In this document: positions 31,401-34,462 of the stretch, in pieces
Layout of the letters: each line of letters starts with the position of its first letter
How positions within the stretch are numbered: the stretch's first letter is position 1
Source of the DNA: CAZFDT01 sp964518335
GTDB lineage: Bacteria; Planctomycetota; Phycisphaerae; Phycisphaerales; Phycisphaeraceae
Reading direction: 5' to 3'
NCBI GenBank assembly: GCA_964518335.1
Contig: CAZFDT010000054.1
Location: 1 to 34,462 of the forward strand
DNA length: 34,462 bases
Notes under the pieces: model-generated
What the model was told of the DNA's origin: nothing
The model's input: only the letters and a program-made list of their open reading frames with translations
The model's database searches: none
Program-made: the position numbers and the translations under genes

Positions 31401-33543
31401 ACATGTAGTTCTCGCGGCTGTCCCCGAAGTCGAAGACACGGGCCCAATTTCCGACGTGGTCCAATTTAATCCAGGCGCTGACGCTGAAATCCTCCAGGTC
31501 GCTGACGATTCCCTCTTGAAGACGGACGTACTGACGGTGGCCGTTGAGGCGCAGGGCCTGGCCGGCGCGGCCGGAGACCCACTCCGCCCCGCCCCGCAAA
31601 TGATTCTCCGGGGCGGCCTGGAAAGATCTCTCCAGGGTCACGCCCGCATGGGTCGTGACGGGTTCAAACGCTTCGGGATGGTTAAACCGGACCTGCGAGA
31701 CCTTCTCCGTTTCGGTTTCGATCCGGTCGAAATCGATGATCGCGGTGCCGGCCTGCAGGGGCGTGGCCTTGGTGTAGAGCATGCCGCCTTCGAAATCGAT
31801 GATGACGTGAACCCACTCTCCCTTCGTGTCTGGAATGAAGAGTTCGGCGCGGTGATCCCCGCTCATGGTGGATTTTTCGTCGTTGTAGAAACTCAATGTC
31901 ACGGGCGAGTCGCTGCGCACTCGCCAGCCGGACCCCTTCGGAAAGTGCCCGTGGACCATCATGGTGCGCGGTTTGTTTTCGACCGTCATGCGGACGTAGC
32001 CCGTGCCGTCGTCATCGTGCAAGACCTTCAGGGGAATGTCATCCGGAGAACCGGGATAGACGTCGCCCGGCTCGGCGTGGGCCGACAAGTCGAGGAACGA
32101 ATACTCGAACTGACGGCCTTCCAGCGGGCGGCCCTGGTAGGTCACCTCCAACGGCGGAAGCTCCATCGCCAGCGCCCGCTTCGCCTTCGCCGGGTCCGGC
32201 GCGGCATCGGATACGTTCGCGGGCAGCCCAATCCAGAAATCGAAACAATAGTTGTGAACGCTATCCAGATAGACGCCGGAACGCACTCCTTCCCGTCCCG
32301 CGGCCACGGCGTCAAAAGCCGCTTTGACGAAGCGGAATGGACCCGACTCCATGTTGATGCCGGCCCCCTTTAAATAGTAGTAATGGAACGAGCTGCCGAA
32401 CGCGCCACGGCCCCGGGGGCTGATGTAGTCATAGCGAGCCCCATAGTCCGGGTGATTGGGGTCGGTTTCGGCGTACGTCGGAACCCAGCGAAGTCCATAG
32501 CCCATGTTGAACTTCGCGTACAATGCCGCCCCGTGGGGCAGGCGGTTATCCAGGAAATGGACGGGCGCAACCCCGTCCGCCTTGTCGGTGACGGTGCCGT
32601 CCACCGGGTCCACTTTCGTTTTCTGGAAATCGATGGCCTTCGACATCGTCATGAGGTAGTTGATGTTGCCGTCGGCGTGGGGCATGTCGCGTCCCATTTC
32701 CACCAACTGGAGATTGGGCTCGACGGCTTCACCCGTCGCGTCATTGCGCGTAACCAGGCGGATCTGCTGCTTGATGGCGCCGTTGCGCCCCTGATTCGGC
32801 GACGTGGCGTTGACGGTGACCCATTCCACGGCCTTCGCGTAGTCCTCGACCTCTTCTCCGAGAATCGTGGAGGCCAGGAAGCCGACGATGGAGTAGGAAT
32901 GCTGGTTCATGAAGTAGTCGTTGCGCTCGATGCAGGTCTTCCGGATCGGGTGAAGGCAATTCTTCTGCACCGCGTCCACCATCTCCTGCGTCACCGCGAG
33001 GCTCCCGTCGGGCGGGTTGGTCGCCCGCAGGATGTCCACGGCACCGCAGAAGGTGTTGACGTGCTTGCCGATCTTGATGTGGCTGTCGCTGAAGTACTGC
33101 GGGAAGAAGTGTTCTTCGGTTCTGGAACCGTACCAGTTGATGATGTCGATCGGCGTTTTGCGATAATCCTCGTTCCCGGTGACGACGTAGAGGATGGTGT
33201 GCACCCACATCAGTTGCGCGTCATAGCCGAACCCTCCGATGCCGCCATCGTTCGTGATCTGCCGCACAAACGCCGGGCGCTGGTTCAGGTTTGCATACCG
33301 GGTGCGGCGCATCCCCTCGAAGTAGTCCACCCACGGCGACACCCCGTTGATCACGCCTTCCCGCATGGCCAACAGGGTTTCGGCGTTGGCGCCGATGCCC
33401 GGACGGACGAAGCCGTTCGGCGAGACCGTCTCCCGCAGTTCCACCACGTTGTCCGTCAGGATCGTCTGATTCTGATCCGCCATCGCCACCGCGAAAGGGA
33501 GAACGAACATCCCGCTATAGAGGCCATGCATGCGAAGTTTCAT
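28414..33543 (-). CDS. Chimeric protein: alginate-lyase-like, LamG, then N-truncated GH127
   Basis: This 1709-aa reading has a signal peptide (HGLYSGMFVLPFAVAMA). Residues about 30-480 look like an alginate-lyase-type alpha toroid (FMNQHSYSIVG, LQLVEMGRDMPHADGNINYL). A LamG-like domain follows at about 650-810 (FSVSAWIKLDHVGNWARVFD), then Ig-like and discoidin-like segments (VEAVVYGSNDGWNW). At W1073 it joins a GH127 beta-L-arabinofuranosidase (WVPNYTLHKVLAGLRDAY) with Glu1225, Glu1243, Cys1245, Cys1312 and Cys1313, the positions of the zinc-thiolate site and Cys nucleophile. The first ~150 residues of the GH127 fold are missing. Sample composition is about 61% GC at 31021-31140 but 74% at 29041-29160. 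Start 33543 has AGGAG at 7 nt. A recombination product or a misassembly is possible; activity of the GH127 half is doubtful. Confidence 0.8.
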   Translation of the reverse strand: MKLRMHGLYSGMFVLPFAVAMADQNQTILTDNVVELRETVSPNGFVRPGIGANAETLLAMREGVINGVSPWVDYFEGMRRTRYANLNQRPAFVRQITNDGGIGGFGYDAQLMWVHTILYVVTGNEDYRKTPIDIINWYGSRTEEHFFPQYFSDSHIKIGKHVNTFCGAVDILRATNPPDGSLAVTQEMVDAVQKNCLHPIRKTCIERNDYFMNQHSYSIVGFLASTILGEEVEDYAKAVEWVTVNATSPNQGRNGAIKQQIRLVTRNDATGEAVEPNLQLVEMGRDMPHADGNINYLMTMSKAIDFQKTKVDPVDGTVTDKADGVAPVHFLDNRLPHGAALYAKFNMGYGLRWVPTYAETDPNHPDYGARYDYISPRGRGAFGSSFHYYYLKGAGINMESGPFRFVKAAFDAVAAGREGVRSGVYLDSVHNYCFDFWIGLPANVSDAAPDPAKAKRALAMELPPLEVTYQGRPLEGRQFEYSFLDLSAHAEPGDVYPGSPDDIPLKVLHDDDGTGYVRMTVENKPRTMMVHGHFPKGSGWRVRSDSPVTLSFYNDEKSTMSGDHRAELFIPDTKGEWVHVIIDFEGGMLYTKATPLQAGTAIIDFDRIETETEKVSQVRFNHPEAFEPVTTHAGVTLERSFQAAPENHLRGGAEWVSGRAGQALRLNGHRQYVRLQEGIVSDLEDFSVSAWIKLDHVGNWARVFDFGDSRENYMFLTVSDGRVPRFSIRTPRGGEQVVQGNKSLQRNVWHHVAVTLSGNTAILYVDGKEAGRNGSVTHRPSSLGKTRQNYIGRSQFPDPFLAGTVEHFLLYNTALDADMIQHIHSRDRHIAADAPGVHYSVDPATFRKESAVNEVLYTVRNLPAGANFNQSTGAFRWRPSARQAGTHRFYVTAVANNVANTRPVNIHVASDLQAALDHVAAAYDPAERYVTATEEAFKAALATRDPATLKQAVEGLEHLNPRLPDGTLDYRMATNPRPHLSNINMMADNDPFTWSGVWGFDKNITLDFGKHFKVRSDAFRMLPRDGHPGRMVEAVVYGSNDGWNWTLLTQDKTACSSSWQTLRVKEEEQGNAWVPNYTLHKVLAGLRDAYRLAGSAQALQVERDLADYLVGIYEHLSPAQAQEILKAEFGGLNEVFADLTTDTGDPKYLRLAETVFHHDVILDPLKQGHDNLDGKHGNTQVPKLVGLARDYLLSGDPADLRGVDTFWSSVVHERSFANGGHGDHEHFFPPRLFPRKLGPQNAETCNTYNMIKLAGMRFSWAPDAADMDFVERALINHILANIGREPGEFGYFLPLGNVAYKTFSTPHDAWWCCVGTGMENPQRYAEHAYFHHDRTLWVNLYLASRLDWPERSFALRQETAFPDSDAVRLVVEAKQPVRLALKLRHPYWCAAPEVMINGDAVALDSNPSSYFTLEREWRDGDTIELRLPMTWRTEPLPHSDGKIVALMYGPMQLVALVPSADADTDPARRRYGDHLKSPGRVDSAPPVLVAADTAALLASLRPEPAAGFAAFRAPGVLRPDYPLVPFHRVYQEHYAAYFPLYTPADWAAHETKVRAAEAARIALDAATIDRVEPGFQQSEVEHKFASDKSETGDHRNRKWRDALPGGWFSYRMAVSPDHPVALVTEHWGGDRGRSHELWIDGHRIPATLRPGPRDAFFEAAYAIPPELTRGKREVTVRLVAAEGRSGTFGLRIVDQSAITEPQWMEGRAP

Positions 33544-33719
33544 TTCGTTACTCCTGTCGGGTTCGCGGCTGACGCCACGCCGAAATCCGTCTTAACCGTT
33601 ACTGAGGCGTGCTCAACCCCGGACGGCCGTTGCTCGGCGCCGATGAACAGCACCGACCATCCTGACACCAACAAGGCTGTAACCGCCGGGGCCGTTGGGC
33701 TTAGCATGATTCGAAACAT
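33540..33719 (-). CDS. Small protein with signal peptide or membrane anchor
   Basis: This 59-aa reading (MFRIMLSPTAPAVTALLVSG, then WSVLFIGAEQRPSG) has GAGG 8 nt upstream of ATG 33719 and overlaps the start of the fusion gene by ATGA. The N-terminus looks like a signal or anchor, the rest is Ser/Thr/Val-rich. It could be the remaining N-terminus of a lost secreted enzyme or a genuine small protein coupled to the lyase gene. No family is recognised. Confidence 0.45.
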   Translation of the reverse strand: MFRIMLSPTAPAVTALLVSGWSVLFIGAEQRPSGVEHASVTVKTDFGVASAANPTGVTK

Positions 33720-33975
33720 GCGTGTGTCCTCGATCGTTTCGACTGTCTCCATCCCGCATGTGAATGTGCCGCATCGTCCGTGGCTGCGGCGGACTCAAAA
33801 AGCCGTCGGCTCAATCATGGCTAAAGACAGCTTCAATATGAATCAGTCATTGGAGCACGGCTTTGTGACCCATCGCAATACGCGCCTAGGCGGCTGCGTG
33901 CGGCCCGGTCGCTGCAAGTGCAGGATAAGCCGAGCGGATCGGTCACAACAGGCCAAATCGCGTCCTATTGTGTGC

Positions 33976-34197
33976 TTAATGCGACAGCCCCTGAGCAGCC
34001 TGCAGCGGCCCAAGTGTGCCGTGGCAAGGCGGCGAGTTCCACTTCGCACCGTGATCGAGGATCCAGAAGATGCCGCGGATCGCCTGTCGCTTGTCCGCCG
34101 GCGGCCGCCCGCCACGCGGATCACGCGGATGATCGGGAATCCGTTCGTCCAGCCAGTCCACTTGCTCATCCGTGAGTGTCAGCATGACACTTGACAC
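33976..34197 (-). pseudogene. IS5-type transposase N-terminal remnant
   Basis: The reading begins with LTLTDEQVDWLDERIPDHPR and continues DPRGGRPPADKRQAIRGIFW then ILDHGAKW, the usual N-terminal region of IS5-family transposases (DUF4096). After KW the family sequence is lost by a small deletion and frameshift and a stop follows. No catalytic domain remains. It lies back to back with the remnant at 34198. Confidence 0.75.
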
Positions 34198-34434
34198 GCG
34201 CCAGACCCTGACGGGGTCCTGGGATAGCTTCGCCGACGCGCTGCATTGGCTGCGTCACCGTTCCGGGGGCGGTCCCGACGACACGCTGCCGACCCTGCTG
34301 TGCGTGCCCCATCGCCCCGGTCGCGTCGAACCCCGCGCCGTCACGGCTTCAACAGCGGAACGCTAAACGCAGGCCCAAGGCCTACGCCCTCTTGAACAGA
34401 CCCCGTGAACAACGTAAGCGTCCGGCCATCCCAC
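34198..34434 (+). pseudogene. IS4-type transposase C-terminal remnant
   Basis: Plus-strand residues GRVEPRAV and, one frame later, KRRPKAYALLNRPREQRKRP (34363-34422) match the basic C-terminus of IS4-family transposases, followed by a stop at 34434. A short insertion of about 22 bp and a frameshift separate the two pieces. The upstream part is lost into the junction with the IS5 remnant. Confidence 0.6.
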
Positions 34435-34462
34435 GTCTGATTTGATGCTCGGGGATGATGTT

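Noticed and set aside
30016..32373. 785-codon plus-strand frame
   Set aside because: It is antisense to the lyase-GH127 gene, with no family motif.
32383..34194. 603-codon plus-strand frame
   Set aside because: It is antisense to the lyase-like region and runs on through non-coding DNA and a transposase remnant.

Overview
The window looks like a Planctomycetota chromosome, probably Phycisphaerae-like. It has high GC with strong GC3 bias. It encodes a PEP-CTERM-sorted protein, planctomycete-style short pseudopilins (FTLIELLVVIS N-termini, H-X9-DG-like C-termini), a large polytopic DUF6785-like membrane protein and a DUF6171-like Cys protein next to glycoside hydrolases. The species cannot be fixed from sequence alone.

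Layout. 1-3757: chromosomal backbone with a membrane-anchored TPR protein translationally coupled to an RluA-family pseudouridine synthase that carries an in-frame repeat insertion, a HEAT-repeat lipoprotein, and a PduO-type cobalamin adenosyltransferase. 3802-13852: a ~10-kb integrated element in a tRNA-Met(CAU) gene, bounded by a perfect 38-bp direct repeat of the tRNA 5' half. Almost all element genes lie on the minus strand as a tightly coupled operon: two HTH regulators, a zinc-finger protein, a CHC2/TOPRIM/AAA primase-helicase, a row of small proteins (NrdR-like zinc ribbon, winged-HTH-like), a Nu1/TerS-like HTH protein, and Cys-rich or unknown proteins. A tyrosine integrase sits beside the intact tRNA. 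No capsid, portal, tail or large-terminase gene is visible, so a phage-satellite-like or other integrative element fits best. 13853-15720: decayed mobile DNA (an integrase remnant and a frameshifted DDE transposase).

15959-33719: a secretion and plant-polysaccharide region with a PEP-CTERM autotransporter-repeat protein, two pseudopilins, a D-2-hydroxyacid dehydrogenase, an AraC fragment, two GH51 alpha-L-arabinofuranosidases, a DUF6785-like membrane protein, and a 1709-residue fusion of an alginate-lyase-like/LamG protein to an N-terminally truncated GH127 beta-L-arabinofuranosidase. Together these suggest degradation of arabinose-containing polysaccharides. 33976-34434: two back-to-back transposase remnants (IS5- and IS4-like).

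The most notable signals are: the element entered the 5' half of the tRNA, so it must supply the tRNA promoter and leaves the old promoter driving a half-tRNA; a near-ideal leaderless promoter with an overlapping operator at 11479-11512; paired palindromes in the non-coding left end of the element; in-frame insertions of REP-like repeats in two genes; and the chimeric lyase-GH127 gene, whose two halves differ in base composition.
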